A DNA stretch of 64,000 nucleotides, from contig JAYKKI010000032.1 in assembly GCA_039881145.1 (NCBI GenBank), forward strand, positions 14,697,501 to 14,761,500, given 5' to 3'. Positions 11,021 through 22,246 of the stretch are shown here, piece after piece. Positions within the stretch are counted from its first letter, which is position 1. Every line of letters begins with the position of its first letter. The position numbers and the translations under genes were made by a program. The DNA comes from Druceiella hillmani. Its lineage: Eukaryota; Arthropoda; Insecta; Lepidoptera; Hepialidae. The notes beneath the pieces are model-generated. The model was given only the letters and a program-made list of their open reading frames with translations, was not told the origin of the DNA and did not search any database.

Positions 11021-12319
11021 TCATTAATTTATTTAGTTTAAAATTGTCAGTTACATTTATTAGTTTGATTCTTAACGTGTTTGTTTCACATTGTTAGGAT
11101 AAGTTGGATTACATTCTACTAACAACGTATATAACATTTAAAAACAATTAAATGTTGTTTCTGACTATAAATAATCGTTACGATTATGAGCTGATACATA
11201 GAAACCTCGACTCGGTCTTACAAAAGATTCTGATCAGAAAACTTTATTTTAAAATACCTAAGTGCGCAGTGGTATCTTATTCTTGGAATTCGGAATTGAT
11301 GGAATTCCAATCACATGATTATTTATTAGTAGACTCCAGTCTTACAAGTGTTTCCAATCAAGACTTTGATGTGGTTAGTTGGTTTTAATTTTATGATGAC
11401 TCTCATACTTGCAAAGTCTAACAATTTAGAGTTTCCAGATTTTTCGTGTATCTCCTCTGGGATTTCATTATATCGATATCAAAGTTATGCTTATCGTTCC
11501 TGTTAATCGTAAATTGCAAACGAATTTATTAGTTTGGTTTTCACATGGCGAAAAGTAGATAATTGTCAGAAAAAAATTATTCAATTTCATATTTGGAGCA
11601 TTTAGATGGCGTATGGACTGTTTACTACATTCTTATATATCTATAATAATATTTTTATTATGTATATTTCCTTTGGATAATTATTTCTACTTAATGCCTT
11701 TCAGTTTACGTATTTTTTTTATTTTATACTAATACGATCAATGCATTTACATAAACTGTAAGTTAATTAAATAAATAATTGACCAATTGAATGGGTATCA
11801 GTTATATCGAATTTACTACGAATTTATTGAGCGGAATGTTAGGTGAGGAAGAAAAATATACGGATATTATAACTTTATACCCTTTATTTAAAGGTTGCTT
11901 AAACATTGATCATATAGTCGAATAATTATTTAGTCGGGAACAAAAACTTATCAAAAGTCTGGACTACAATTGCTTTCATTATTTAATTTTTATACGGACA
12001 ATGTCTTCATATTTATTTTCGGTTTAATTTTTTTCCGACTTACTTTTTACCTGTTACTGGAGAGCGGAAAAAATTATCATCTGTTTTGCTTTCGGTCGTT
12101 CTATTTATAATAAGAGAAAAAGTGACGCAAAGATTATGTATTTCGAATTATCGGTATTTCAAATAGAGAAGTGATAAAAAGTATCACTTTCGCTGGCTAC
12201 AGTCGCTTTGGATGTGGGCTTCGTAGTTACATTATTTTTGGCAATATGGTTTAATGTTTCATTAACTTTTTTCTCTACTACTTTCTTTCTTTATAGAAAC
12301 CTCTTTACGGTTTAATCTA
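11021..12319. other. AT-rich spacer, nothing recognised
   Basis: AT-rich. A 78-codon open frame at 11152-11388 on the plus strand has no recognised domain and its codon use is not persuasive. TTAGATGGCG near 11605 resembles an insect CTCF-type word. No gene is supported. Confidence 0.55.
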
Positions 12320-12525
12320 ACCACGTGGACAACCCTAAGCGGTGGCCACTACTCGTATCATCGCGCATTAGGCCTGTGCTGCTATTAACGGAGGCGCGCC
12401 CCCTATCGGTCACCGGCCGCTATGATTTATGTCCCGCGACCTCCTTCGTCCGAGCGCCGGCGTATGTACCTGGACACCCACTCCGACGATACACGGCACG
12501 CGAAGTGGACGTTATAAGCTGTGAT
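12320..12525. promoter_or_regulatory. CpG-rich island with CTCF-like motif
   Basis: A sharply bounded GC- and CpG-rich island in AT-rich DNA. Plus-strand GCGCCCCCTAT at 12396-12406 is ATAGGGGGCGC on the reverse, close to the CTCF core. A CCACGTGG E-box near 12321 and a TTTATG word near 12427, as used by posterior Hox proteins, are also present. A 74-codon frame (12325-12549) is open, but CpG richness alone keeps stops rare, and no protein family is recognised. An insulator, promoter or conserved non-coding element is the preferred reading. Confidence 0.38.
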
Positions 12526-12549
12526 ATTACTAATAATTTATGGCATTAA

Positions 12550-13468
12550 TGAATGTTATAGAAAATTTAAAAAATCAGTGCTGAAAAAGTTACTTTTGGA
12601 AAGATTTACGATATTTCAATGAAGGTTGTTTTGTTTCAAACGGGAAAGGCGCCATCGTTTAGGAAATTATCTACTGGCAATATTACTATTGCCCCCAAGT
12701 GTATACTGGTAACTTCGTCTTTGAGACTCTCATTATATTTTTGTATCAGACTTATTAGGAAAATATTTTTGGATATGACAAGAAGAAGGTACATTTTGCC
12801 ACTTTAACATCCACAAGTGTAACCAAGATTGTTTTTAGTGACGTCCGTAAGTATCGGGTAGATTTTACTACCTGTCACCGGCTTTTATCAGAAATGTTTA
12901 AACATCTTAATGAAATACGAAAATTGCAAAAAAAAATTATTTCAAGCCTTCATTTTTGCTAAATTTCTAGGTTCACGTAAATAAATATGAGATCTTTTAG
13001 TTTTATGTGTTACCACCAGAATTTGAACTATAGCTCTTATATGACAACAATGTGGTGTCACTAGCATTTGTACAATATTATTTTTTGTCAATGTCACCAA
13101 ATGCATACTGTAATTAGTTAGGTCATATACCATCATAGTATAAAATAAAATTTAAATAATTTATATTTCTTCGAAAAAAAGAAATTATTGAACGCTTTTT
13201 CTTGTAAATTTTATTCAAATATAATAGGAAGTTCCTTTTTAGATAATAACAGTTTGTTTGCCAAGTTTTATATTTTAGTTATTTGTTTTTTTAAAGTCGT
13301 ATTTCAAATTCAATTCCTTGATTCCTGGCATGCAATAATCGTTCAAACGTCACTTCTTTGACAGTGATTTAGTAAAAAGTATTATTCATTAAATTAAATT
13401 ATTTTCCTAATTTATTTCTGTCCATTTTTTAACTATCTACCTATTGAATATGATTTTAATGATGACTT
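12550..13468. other. AT-rich spacer, nothing recognised
   Basis: AT-rich. Small open frames (12619-12807 plus; 13136-12942 minus) show no domain or codon bias. No feature supported. Confidence 0.6.
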
Positions 13469-13945
13469 AGCCATTTAAAAAAAAGTCCTAGCAAATGGTT
13501 CAGAAACCTGGCGTTTGACTAGAACTGGAGAGAATAAAATAGCAGCCTTTGAAAGAAGGGTTCTGAGGAGAATTTTTGGGGGTGCCAAGGAAAATGATAT
13601 TTGACGAAGACGTCTTAACTCAGAAATCTATAGGTTGTTTGGTGAGCCTGATGTCATAAAAACCATCAAAATCAAAAGAATGAACTGGGCTGCCCACGTA
13701 TCTAGAATGAAAGATGAAAACCCACTAAAGAAAGTTTTCATCGCAAAACCTCTAACAACTCGTAGAAGAGGTAGACCAAAATTACGATGGATCGATTCAG
13801 TGGAAGAAGATTTTAACATTCCCAGGATAAAGAATTGGAAAACCCAGGCTAAGAGTAGAACCTCCTGGAAGAATCTCCAACAGAAGGTCTTGGCCCGGCC
13901 TGGCCTGTCGTGCCAAATATGATGATGATGATGAGCCATTTAAAA
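13469..13945 (+). pseudogene. 5'-truncated RTE-type LINE, reverse transcriptase C-terminal end
   Basis: In one frame from about 13485 to 13922 the translation reads as the C-terminal end of insect RTE-clade endonuclease/reverse-transcriptase polyproteins. It has an NGSETWRLT-type start, then LRRIFG, RMNWAAHVSRM, the arginine-rich RRRGRPKLRWIDSVEEDF block and a terminal LARPGL. A TGA stop at about 13602 interrupts the frame where the family normally has sense codons, so the copy is dead. The fragment ends in a (TGA/ATG)n tail at 13919-13933, the hallmark RTE 3' end. The 12-bp sequence AGCCATTTAAAA occurs at 13469-13480 and again at 13934-13945, a perfect target-site duplication framing the insertion. 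Only the last 450 bp or so was inserted, as is usual for target-primed reverse transcription. Confidence 0.88.
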
Positions 13946-14858
13946 TGTATATGCATGATTATACTCTTTTATGGGTATATTTTTAAGTCCCAATTGCTTT
14001 TAAAATTAAGCAAGTTAATGAAATGTATGTAGATATTTAAAACTGCAAAATATCTAGAAATAAAATAAAAAGGAGGACACTGATAAGCTGAAAGTTTTCT
14101 CAAATGACTTCTTTAATTAAAAGATTACTCCATAAATTGCATGTCCTTGTATTAATAGTACGTGTCAATAAATATTACAAAAGAGTTCATATTAAATATA
14201 CAAGGTGTTGATATAATGTGATTTAGTGACTGAACAAGATTCATTATAAAGAATCGAACTGACATCGTATCTAATTTATTTTTAAATCGATTCATGAATA
14301 TATTTTTTATTTAATTTTGCTCAGTGACTATTGTTTAATTTTTTACTTTCGATATTTAAATTTTTTGCATAACTCTTTAAGCGTTGAGATAACAAAATCG
14401 AATATAATAAACGTTATATGTAATTTCTATTGTATAATCTTTTAACCATGTTCTTTGATTTCAGATAAGCCGCAATATCAAATAAGGTGTTATATTATGT
14501 AATATAATTTTCAATTAACACGTTGTTTTTCGTTTAGCTAAACACAAAAACCCTTATCCACTCGCGAGACCATTATTAAATTTACTACACCCTTCTATAT
14601 TTTTCTCTAAACATTATATATTTCATAATATATTTTTATCGTTTTTTCCATTTCCATATAAACAGAATACGCCAAAGGATAGTGCAAATTTGTTGCTTTG
14701 TTTCTCAATACCCATTTCGTTAAATATTTGGGTAATTGTTATTTTCAGTTTTGCGAATATTAAGCAGTATATGTCGAGGTATTAATTACACTTTTTTCGT
14801 TATATTAATAAGATATTTATATATTTATTTAATATTTGTTTTTCTTTTATTATTTCAG
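13946..14858. other. AT-rich spacer, nothing recognised
   Basis: AT-rich unique DNA; no gene or element recognised. Confidence 0.6.
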
Positions 14859-14911
14859 GGAGAGATCGAGTGGCGACCTTTATGAACGCCGTCGCCGTGA
14901 AGCAGCTTTAG
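14859..14911 (+). CDS. Candidate terminal exon after a strong splice acceptor
   Basis: A long pyrimidine run ending TTATTTCAG at 14858 forms a strong 3' splice-site match. From 14861 one frame codes 16 residues (RDRVATFMNAVAVKQL) with many G- or C-ending codons, then TAG at 14909-14911. A second frame (from 14860) is open much further, to 15042. The local GC contrast and strong acceptor suggest a real exon, but it is short and the protein is unrecognised. The downstream sequence passes quickly into a known type of insect repeat, so the exon may be part of that repeat. Confidence 0.22.
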
Positions 14912-14974
14912 CATCCAGGAATATTGTGTATTATCCACGAATATTTGAAATACGGTTTGTTTTTAACCGAGTTC

Positions 14975-16470
14975 AAAAAAAGGAAAAAATTCTTAATTCG
15001 TCGTATTTTTTATGTATGTTACCTCGTATCTCCGGCATTTAAAAACTTATTTCATTTATTTTTTTTATTTGAAAGGGCATACTTACAGAACGCTTCTATG
15101 AAAATTTAGTTAAAGTCTGCCTAGAATAATGAATCGGTTGAATTTGAATGATATATAATTTGGATCATTTTTTTATTTGAAAGGGTATACTCCTAGTATT
15201 GTGCCATGAAAATTTGGTTACAATTTAATCACGGAAACTGAAGATATACTATGGATTTCCTAAACAATGAACAGTACAAGTGCTGCGATCGAATTTAATT
15301 TATGTAGCACTTTGTTTTTTCTTTGGAAAAATATACTCCCAATGTGGTTTAAAATTTGATTAGAATCTGACCGTGGAAATTGAAGATATATCATAGAATT
15401 CATCAATATTAAAGAGCACGTGTGTTTTAGAGCAGTTTAGGTTTAAGCAGTTAGGTTTAAGCAGTTTAGGTTTAGGTTTAGAACAGTTTAGGTTTAAAGA
15501 TAATCTAATAAGGGCGACATAAATTTCCCTTCGACATAAGCTCTTTAGCCAAATCAGGGTGTAATGATGAAGCCGGAAGATGATGACAAGAACTCTTCAG
15601 TAATGAGGAATAAACTCATCGAGTTTGGATTCATTTGGCTTGTCTCGACGAGGCAAGAAAATAATAGGTTAAGTAGGTAAGAAAGTATATCCGGGTACAT
15701 ACGATATAATTTCGACTTTTGATATATAAATATTGATGCTGCAATTGTAATATCTACCTAAATCGTGAGACTTATGGATCGGCTGTTTTTAAATTAGTAT
15801 TGTGGATCTCAAGAGAATTTATTATTGAACTCCAGATTCCATTTCCTTAGCCTGATGCTGTGGTGGTATAGCCTGTTTTGAGTAGGTTATCTCATATATC
15901 CGGCTTTAATTAAACAATTTTAGGATCCTTTTTATATTTGAATGACCCCAGTGTAGAATCATTAAAATTTGGTTCGAATTTTACCACGAAAATGGAAGGT
16001 ACACCAAAAATTACTCAACAATGTACAGCATAGGTGTCGTGAACGAGTTTGGATGATATAGATCTTATGATAATTTAGTAATAAACGCTCTAAAATCTTA
16101 ACACGACTAAGGGCAGCATAAATCTACTCCATAGCAATATCAGAGTACAATGATGGAGTCGGGGGATAGTGGCAGGAAGTTTTTACTAATGAGGAGTAAA
16201 CTCATCGAATTTGGACTCGTTTTATTTGTGTTGATATAAGTAATAAAATAACAAAGTAAATACGTAAGTATGTATATATGATCACTTACAAAGGCATGAA
16301 GCAACTAAGGTAATTGATAGGTAGATAAGTAAGTACAAGTATAAGCAATTAAGTACGAAGAATTAAAAACATAACAAAGTAAATACGTAATAAGAATTGA
16401 CTTAACATTAGTACGTAGGCAGGTAAGTAAGTAAGTATATACACGTATATATACAAAAATATATATCAAC
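14975..16470 (+). repeat. Diverged insect dispersed repeat, internally tandem
   Basis: The stretch contains phrases common in insect interspersed repeats: TATGTATGTTACCTCGTATC, then TATTTGAAAGGGCATACT, then ATGAAAATTTGGTTA. A unit of about 130-140 bp recurs in decayed form near 15060, 15170, 15310 and 15930. A second block, starting GGGCGACATAAAT near 15510, recurs near 16110; both copies include AATGAGGAATAAACTCATCG-like sequence. The right side ends in AAGTA/GTAAGT simple repeats (16240-16450). No reading frame survives. Confidence 0.7.
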
Positions 16471-18315
16471 TAGGACATTAGTAGATGGATATATAGTTTG
16501 TAAATGTATATAAAATCTTGAAGCACTGACTGAGGTGAAGCAAAAGTGGGAATTTGATTTATATGTCCGTATGTATGTATGTATGCGTGTGCAAATGTAT
16601 GTATGTAGCTATATATGAATATATTTAGGTTTTCTAATGCTTGGGTCTTCATTACTAAGAAATATAAATTTTTTGATCACTACCTATTTTTTATTTTCAA
16701 TGTTTTCTCCATTATAATTATATTTAAATATTACATTATCATGAAATAAATATTTTCAATAATAAATATTGAAATACCAATATATTCATAATGTTTTTCT
16801 TTCAGCGAAATAATATATGTATCGCTTAGTTTCATTGCCGAATAAAGGGTTCGCTGAGATGACGTTGCATGACTCTCGGTGTGCGTACAATATACAGAAC
16901 GTTTAATCATTGTGTTAACGGTAGAACAGCGTATTCCAAGAACGGGATAAATACAAAAAAATATTATTAATAAAATCGTATACCCGACACAAATCGATTA
17001 AAACTTTAAAAATAAGAATTGTCATAATTCATAACACTATTAGATAGAAAATGGTGTTATGAAAATTCTGGGTTTCTGGACAGGCGCATCAAATTTCTAA
17101 CCACACGAAAATTGTACCGATAAAAAGAAATATACACAAAATAGATCGTTAATACTAAATTATCTCGACCGAAAAATGTGGCAAAATCGTTAAAAGTCTC
17201 GGTCATATTAATCACGATTGTTACCGCGGAGGTGCAGACCATTAACGTTCTCGTTACTTAACGACCTAATGTTTATATTTAAAAGGCAACAAACAATCTT
17301 GTCAAAATCGAATGATTATCTAATAACATTGTATTAAAAGTGATAGAGTTATGCTGTTGTACTGATAGTTTTTATGTACTTCTCTGTCTGATTATCATAC
17401 AATATAGTCGATTAAGTCACTTATTGTCTCGACTTACCTTATCTAACGTCCGTACAGCACACGTAAGGCGATACCGATCAGCAAATTCGTTGTCTCAAAT
17501 GATGTCTTAACATCCGATTTAAATGCCAGATAGTTACGTTGTTTTGTAAAAAAAGTTTGGAATATTACAAAATCTGAATATTGTTGCTACTTTTAAGATT
17601 GAAGTGTAATTATAAACAATGTTGTGACATTAAAAACTAGAAAGATTTACGCTTATTAAATACTGAATTAAATTTTCAAATGATTTCAGTTACGATGAAA
17701 TTTGTCAGCAATTAAATTATATTTATTCCAGTCGAAATCACTACAAATATATTAAGATTAAAAATAATGTTAGTATCTGAAGTAAAGTATTTTAATTATT
17801 TATTAAAGTCGAAATAATTATAAGGCACTCGGCTGTCGATCATTTATTGTTATTTTGCATTTTTTTTGTTTGTTTTACACGCTGTTAATACAGTTTCCCG
17901 TCAACGAGTTTATTAAAACAATCTTCTCGACCAGTTCGCTTCAGAAGTTTTTTAAAATTTTGTAATTATATCTTCTTAAACCGTATACTTCTTTTTTATA
18001 CCATTATTGTTTAGTCTATCACTACATTTATATAATTTATTCATATTACATAACTTCATTTCTACGCAACTTGATCATTGATTCTAATGTTACATTTTAA
18101 TGTTGATGTTAGAGAAAAACAAATTCAACGTTGAGAAAAACTTGAAAGTTTCAATTTAAAATACGAAGGTTAATTCTGACAATCATACGATTAATATGAA
18201 TTCTTCATTAGCAAACGCGTAATTACGATAAAATAAATCCTTAAATAATTGTGAAAAATTAATGTTTTTTAAAAATATACAAAAAATATTGATAGCTTTT
18301 AAAGAACGAAAGACA
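16471..18315. other. AT-rich spacer with a TATG microsatellite
   Basis: A (GTAT)n-type microsatellite lies at about 16566-16612. Slightly CpG-richer patches occur near 16825-16930 and 17410-17510. A 61-codon frame on the minus strand (17242-17057) has fair codon use but no recognised domain. No gene is supported. Confidence 0.55.
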
Positions 18316-18550
18316 AAACTAGACGAAAAGGTGCACTAGTAGTTTTAAATTTATACGTACCTACTAGTGCTGAATATATGGTTATTTGGTGAATATATTA
18401 CCTATATCGTATATTATTACCGACCACTTCACTTTTTTGGTCGGCATTAAAATACGATATAGGTAATATATTCACCAAATATCCATATATTCAGCACTAG
18501 TAGGTACGTATAAATTTAAAACTACAAGTGTAAACCTTTTCGTCCAGTTT
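18316..18550. mobile_element. Foldback element, near-perfect palindrome
   Basis: The left arm (18316-18412) and right arm (18452-18550) are almost perfect complements, sharing ACTAGTGCTGAATATATGG and ACGATATAGGTAATATATTC blocks. The centre carries a further hairpin, CCGACCA against TGGTCGG. There is no coding capacity. The few arm mismatches suggest a fairly recent insertion or gene-conversion maintenance. This is a different family from the foldback at 9228-9522. Confidence 0.88.
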
Positions 18551-19499
18551 TTTCCTTCCAAAATTTCATATGGTTTAGAGTCTAGGTGTTACAAAAATAA
18601 TAAATACGCTCTTAAATAAAGAAAATAAAAGTTATAATCACCTTAAAAGTTTTATTTAAATTACAAATTAGACTAATCTTATATATTTAATCTAAAGTCA
18701 TATAATTTTTCATAATATTTCGTATATACTACATTGATGGAACTCTTTGAAACATCAATATGAAATAGTGCAGATGATGTCTCTGTATTTAATGTACAAA
18801 TAAGAATTGTATAAATGTAATATAAAATAACCAGACCCGACAGGGTTGTCGAAAAAAAGGTCCATAAAATACGAAAAAACGCGAAAAATAAAGGTCATTT
18901 ACACAACAAAAGAACGTATGTCAAGTTAAAAATTTATTTTTAATTAGTTTATTCAATGGCTTCAAATTAAAAAAAACTGTCGATATTGATTATTTTTTTT
19001 TGTATTCTTTCTAAAAAGTTATTTTGTACTCCATTAGATTTTGTTATTTTTATTCGTTACTAAAAATTCTTGATATGTTAAAAGTAGAATATATTCGCGT
19101 TTTTGAAGGTAAGCTATCTTTTCTTTTGTACTATGGTTAGAAATTGTATTTTACTCTTTCCTGATTGCCAACCGTTAAATGTTTTTGCCTTTTTAAATTC
19201 TAAACATACCAGCTTTTTAAAAATAACTTATTCTATTCTTGTAACGCCCGACCCATTTTCATCGTTCTCCTTTCAGAGCTTAAGTGAACGACGACATACA
19301 ATTTTGCCGTTAACAGCTTAAGTTGATATTAAGTTGGATTAAGTTGATATTTGCATTTTTTCCTTTCATGATTTTGTAGATGCAATAACTTAGAAGAGGT
19401 TAGAAAATATTTTGGTTTCCCGAAAAATAAAGCTATTCGCCACGGACATAAACAATTGAATTAGCCATTTATGTGTGCAATTCCTAAAAATAACACTAA
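18551..19499. other. AT-rich spacer, nothing recognised
   Basis: AT-rich sequence with a 72-codon plus-strand frame (19103-19321) that shows no domain. Nothing is supported. Confidence 0.6.
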
Positions 19500-19885
19500 T
19501 ATTGTAAAGTGCTCAAATTATTTAATATTTTCTTTATTAATGTGTGTTTGTATTCTATAATCGTATCTAATAATAGCATCTTTGTATGTAAAATGTATAT
19601 GATGCTCAAATTATTTAATATTTTCTCTAAAATAAACTGTGCTCAAATTATTTAATATTTTCTTTATTAATGTGTGTTTGTATTCTATAATCGTATCTAA
19701 TTATATTTTAATAAACTGTGCTCAAATATATTCTATAATCGTATCTAATTATATTTTAATAAACTGTGCTCCAATATAATATTTTAATAAACTGTGCTCA
19801 AATTATTTAATATTTTCTTTATTAATGTGTGTTTGTATTCTATAATCGTATCTAATAATAGCATCTTTGTATGTAAAATGTATAT
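19500..19885. repeat. Complex, rearranged tandem repeat
   Basis: Blocks recur in changing order: GCTCAAATTATTTAATATTT, TTATTAATGTGTGTTTG, TATTCTATAATCGTATCTAA, TAATAGCATCTTTGTATG and TTTTAATAAACTGTGCTC. The long block occurs around 19505, 19635 and 19797; shortened versions lie between. The pattern suggests repeated unequal exchange or replication slippage. Confidence 0.88.
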
Positions 19886-20589
19886 AGTTATTTATTATTT
19901 TCAGTTATTTGTCTATTTGAATGGAAATAATTACCCTCAACTTCCCTCAACTTTACATCAGTAGTTGTTTGGGTATTACTACTTATATCACCAACAATAT
20001 TAACAATATTATAACTAAACTAAATTATAACTAAATTAATAATATATTAATAAGAGGTAAGAAATGAAGATATGCTACAAAATTTGGGATTAATTGAAAT
20101 CTGATGTTTTAAATCTCAAAATTCTCTTTTATTTAACAAATCATTGAGTACAGATCGATGAAAACAATACATGATTAAATATACAACCTTTTTGATAGTA
20201 TTATATACTATAAAACCGAAATATACTACGAACGAAAAAAGTAAAATTTAAAAGAAAAACAACCTTAAACTAGTAATCGGAAAAACCGTAAAATCTGAAG
20301 AAGGAAAAGTTAAGTTTAAGAAACTGACGAAATTCTATAAGTTTCGAAAGATAGTCTTTTAGCTCCAGAAGTTGTAGAAAAGCGTTGATAACTAACACTC
20401 TTGTAAAACTTCTTGCTATAAAAATCTCTGCAAGATTATTTAAAAATTCACTTTAAGAAATTAATATACGAGTGCCTAGTATAGCATAAAAGCATCATCA
20501 TTAATTATCCTGCTTTATTGAAAAAGGTTTTATGTAGGCACGTGCTCCTAAGTTTTGTTAATTGAATACTTCATATTCTGCGATATTCG
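19886..20589. other. AT-rich spacer, nothing recognised
   Basis: AT-rich unique DNA; no gene or element seen. Confidence 0.6.
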
Positions 20590-20775
20590 AGCAGCTCATT
20601 TCGGGCAGTGCGGACGAACCCGGCGACGCGATTAGCGCGATCTTGAACGGTACACCTCGTGACATCTCGCGGGTGAAGGTCGAGTGTTCGCCCTGACCGC
20701 GGCATCGCGACCCATTTACATCGCCCTGCGTGACAGACTTTGGGCCGCATTTGTAGACGAAGCTGTGTGTTTCAA
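20590..20775. promoter_or_regulatory. CpG-rich island, coding-like in several frames
   Basis: A GC-rich island with many CpGs. The plus frame ending at a TGA near 20696 reads SADEPGDAISAILNGTPRD with well-formed codons and could be a terminal exon. Two minus-strand frames are also open across the island, so openness may only reflect CpG richness. No family is recognised and no clear splice acceptor was found upstream. A conserved regulatory element is equally likely. Confidence 0.35.
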
Positions 20776-21026
20776 CACTCTTTTATATACTTATAACAAT
20801 CACATTCATGAGGAAAACTAATGATTTTATTAATTTTGTATTATCCGCAATTGAATAGTAATTAGAAATTATTAAAAATATTGTGTGAAATATTCACATT
20901 TTGTAAAATAAATTGTCTCTTTGGGCTAATAAAGCTCAAAGGTCGAGTTCGGGTCTAATTGGACTTTGAGATCCTTAAATTTTAATTGAATTTATTCCCA
21001 ATTATTCTATAATTTTTTCAAAACAG

Positions 21027-21329
21027 ATTACAAATACGCTGCTGAAAAAGAAACGGCCGGAATTTTGGACTCGCAAAATTCCTTTAGTCTGTGAAAAAAA
21101 TTCTTTAGTTATTAATTCAGTGGAAAAAGTTAGTTTCGGACGTAGTGCGGTTTTAGATGTCGCTTTCGCAAAAAATGAGAGTGTTGAGATAAGTTCAGCT
21201 GATTACTTATACGATTTCTTTTCCCAGGATTTAATTAATGACATAGCTCAGAATCAGTCTATATTTATTGTGTTTAAAAGAATGAAAAATCAATTTAGAT
21301 CTCTATTGCAGAAATTAAATACTACTTAG
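21027..21329 (+). pseudogene. Possible piggyBac-like transposase N-terminal fragment
   Basis: A frame is open from at least 21027 to a TAG stop at 21327-21329. It contains KKKRPEFWTRKIPL and then SADYLYDFFSQDLINDI. The second block resembles the start of the piggyBac transposase domain, which typically has a DYF-x-FF-x-(D/E)-LI-x-x-I pattern. The following catalytic region was not found downstream, where frames are broken. AAAACAG at 21020-21026 could act as a splice acceptor, giving an exon. A decayed transposon fragment is favoured. The similarity is judged by eye only. Confidence 0.33.
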
Positions 21330-21799
21330 TTATCAAATTTATGATGAGATTTTATAGTTATGTTAGCTCATAGTTACGAGTACCCAATTCAGATTCGCTA
21401 TTCGATTTTGTGACATTGAAAAATATGAACAACAAGTTGCTCAAAATTTGGATTGTTACTTCAAAATTTCTCCATTGAAAAGTTCAGATCGAGTTGTTTT
21501 CATATTGAAGAAGATAACAGTTTCAGTATTAATGAGGTGTTTGTTGATCTAGGGTAATTGCTACAGTTTTCCGACAGCATTTACATAGGCGCCTAACCCA
21601 ATTTTTATTAAGTTTAGTTTTAGTAGTTTCAGAAATAAAGGTAGGCATAATTTTTGGAATATTTTTCAGTACATTTCTGAAGATAAACCATCTAAAAAAA
21701 ATTCTGAGACTCTTATTATCAGTCTTTCAATTAGTACCCCCCGTTACATATGGAATAAGAAAAAAAATTGGAGTACTAAATTTTTCTTATAAAACATAT
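21330..21799. other. AT-rich sequence after the transposase-like fragment
   Basis: Broken frames and AT-rich sequence; it may contain decayed remainder of the same element, but no motif is clear. Confidence 0.45.
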
Positions 21800-21965
21800 T
21801 CGTCAGCTATTAAGGTATATGCGGGTTAGTATATTTTATTACTGTACCAAATTTCAAGTTTCTGCGTCAAACCGTTTCTAAGGACGGCTTTGACAGACAT
21901 ACAAAGATACACATTAGTGATCTTATACAGGTTCTGTTTTTTCTCTTGAGGTACGGAGGTAAGTC
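21800..21965. repeat. Dispersed insect repeat relic
   Basis: Contains TTTCAAGTTTCTGCGTCAA, TTTGACAGACATACAAAG and GGTTCTGTTTTTTCTCTTGA next to GGTACGGA. Together these match the layout of a repeat common in Lepidoptera (normally GGTTCCGTTTTTT and TACGGAACCCTAAAA). Related relics lie at 59110-59240 and 60930-61117. Confidence 0.5.
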
Positions 21966-22122
21966 ACTCAAAGATTATGATAACAAACAGTGAAACGTAA
22001 TCTGAGGCTATCAGATATGCTTTATCAATCGATTGAAAAGTATGGATTATACATGCAAGTACTGAAAGTATAATAATCATATTAAATGAGTGGTAATAAA
22101 TTTTTAAGTTGTTGAATAAGAA

Positions 22123-22123
<1 letters not shown>

Positions 22124-22161
<38 letters not shown>

Positions 22162-22191
22162 CATATATATATATATAGAAGTATATATATA

Positions 22192-22244
<53 letters not shown>
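22124..22244. repeat. (TA)n microsatellite
   Basis: Almost pure TA dinucleotides with a few ACATAC and GAAG interruptions. The YIYIYI-type open frames on both strands are artefacts of this tract. Confidence 0.98.

Positions 22245-22246
<2 letters not shown>

Noticed and set aside
12325..12549. 74-residue protein starting at a GTG
   Set aside because: There is no family match, no ATG and no splice sites; the frame is open because CpG-rich sequence contains few stop codons.
13628..13939. 103-residue minus-strand open frame
   Set aside because: It is the antisense shadow of the RTE reverse-transcriptase fragment on the plus strand.
15420..15495. Interstitial insect telomere repeat
   Set aside because: The words are TTTAGGTTTAAGCAG-like and irregular, not (TTAGG)n; a local simple repeat is the simpler reading.
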